NCBI GenBank assembly: GCA_946624395.1
Contig: CAMORY010000121.1
Location: 1-5,874 of the forward strand
From: an uncultured Clostridia bacterium
Lineage (GTDB): Bacteria > Bacillota > Clostridia > Christensenellales > Borkfalkiaceae
Length of the DNA stretch: 5,874 nt
Direction of reading: 5' to 3'
Within the stretch, counting starts at the first letter, position 1. Every line of letters starts with the position of its first letter. Under the pieces are notes generated by a model. That model saw only the letters and a program-made list of their open reading frames with translations, was not told the origin of the DNA and did not search any database. A program made the translations under genes and the position numbers. This document shows positions 5,761-5,874 of the stretch, in pieces.

Positions 5761-5874
5761 TTATTTTAATTTTATAATGGTTATGCCGTTTTCGCCTTCG
5801 CCGTACATCCCGCGGCGGAATTCTTTAACGCACTTATCGTGCTTTAAATATTCCCTTATCGATTTTAACAGAAC
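5761..5874 (-). CDS. mutS2: MutS2, C-terminal end of the Smr domain (last 37 codons, cut by window edge)
   Basis: An open frame enters from the right edge on the minus strand and ends at TAA 5763-5761. Its 37 residues include LLKSIREYLKHDKCVKEFR, then GMYGEGENGITIIKLK at the very end. This matches the closing part of the Smr domain of MutS2, which in the family runs roughly as a helix xLRxAVxEYLKxHPxVxxFR, a glycine-rich turn GExGEGGxGVTIVEL and the stop. MutS2 is a MutS-like ATPase whose Smr nuclease domain acts on branched DNA or, in Bacillus, on collided ribosomes. Only the last helix and strand of Smr are visible; the ATPase core and the catalytic Smr motifs are outside. A stand-alone Smr protein is possible but less likely in Bacillota. 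The next gene starts 47 nt downstream with no terminator between them, so readthrough into the thiI operon is plausible. Confidence 0.78.
   Translation of the reverse strand, partial: VLLKSIREYLKHDKCVKEFRRGMYGEGENGITIIKLK

Noticed and set aside
1..5874. CRISPR array, insertion sequence, tRNA, riboswitch or phage element
   Set aside because: No regularly spaced repeats, transposase frame, cloverleaf or long structured leader was found. Nearly all bases are taken up by recognisable genes.

Overview
The window looks like ordinary chromosomal DNA from an anaerobic member of the Bacillota, probably Clostridia. The evidence is a NifZ-type cysteine desulfurase paired with a ThiI that lacks the rhodanese domain, a MutS2 end, a small two-helix membrane protein of a type seen in Clostridia, Shine-Dalgarno sites of the GGAGG class, and a cysteine-rich extracytoplasmic penicillin-binding protein. 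This placement is inference; no rRNA or other phylogenetic marker is present.

Layout from left to right. At 1-482 on the minus strand is the N-terminal part of miaB (tRNA A37 methylthiotransferase), cut by the window edge just where its radical-SAM cysteine motif begins. A 91-bp divergent intergenic region (483-573) carries a near-consensus promoter for miaB. At 574-2817 on the plus strand is a complete class A (bifunctional) penicillin-binding protein. Its stop codon lies only 11 bp from the convergent stop of thiI. From 5713 down to 2829 on the minus strand is a tight three-gene operon: a two-transmembrane protein of unknown function, a NifS/IscS-type cysteine desulfurase and ThiI. Intergenic spacing is 9 nt, then a 1-nt stop/start overlap. 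The operon has its own good promoter at 5732-5760 and a strong intrinsic terminator at 2751-2782, which lies inside the 3' end of the PBP coding sequence. At 5761-5874 on the minus strand are the last 37 codons of a gene that match the end of the MutS2 Smr domain.

How the genes work together: the desulfurase takes sulfur from cysteine as a persulfide and hands it to ThiI, which activates U8 of tRNA with ATP and makes 4-thiouridine. MiaB, on a separate transcript, adds the methylthio group to i6A37 of tRNA, so two sulfur-dependent tRNA modifications are encoded close together. The PBP polymerises and cross-links peptidoglycan outside the membrane and has no evident functional link to them. MutS2 acts in recombination control or ribosome rescue.

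I see no mobile element, CRISPR array, tRNA or rRNA gene, or convincing new system. The points most worth a second look are the terminator nested in the convergent gene, the apparently leaderless miaB transcript, the shortened start of the PBP transpeptidase domain, and the unknown membrane protein that heads the thiolation operon.
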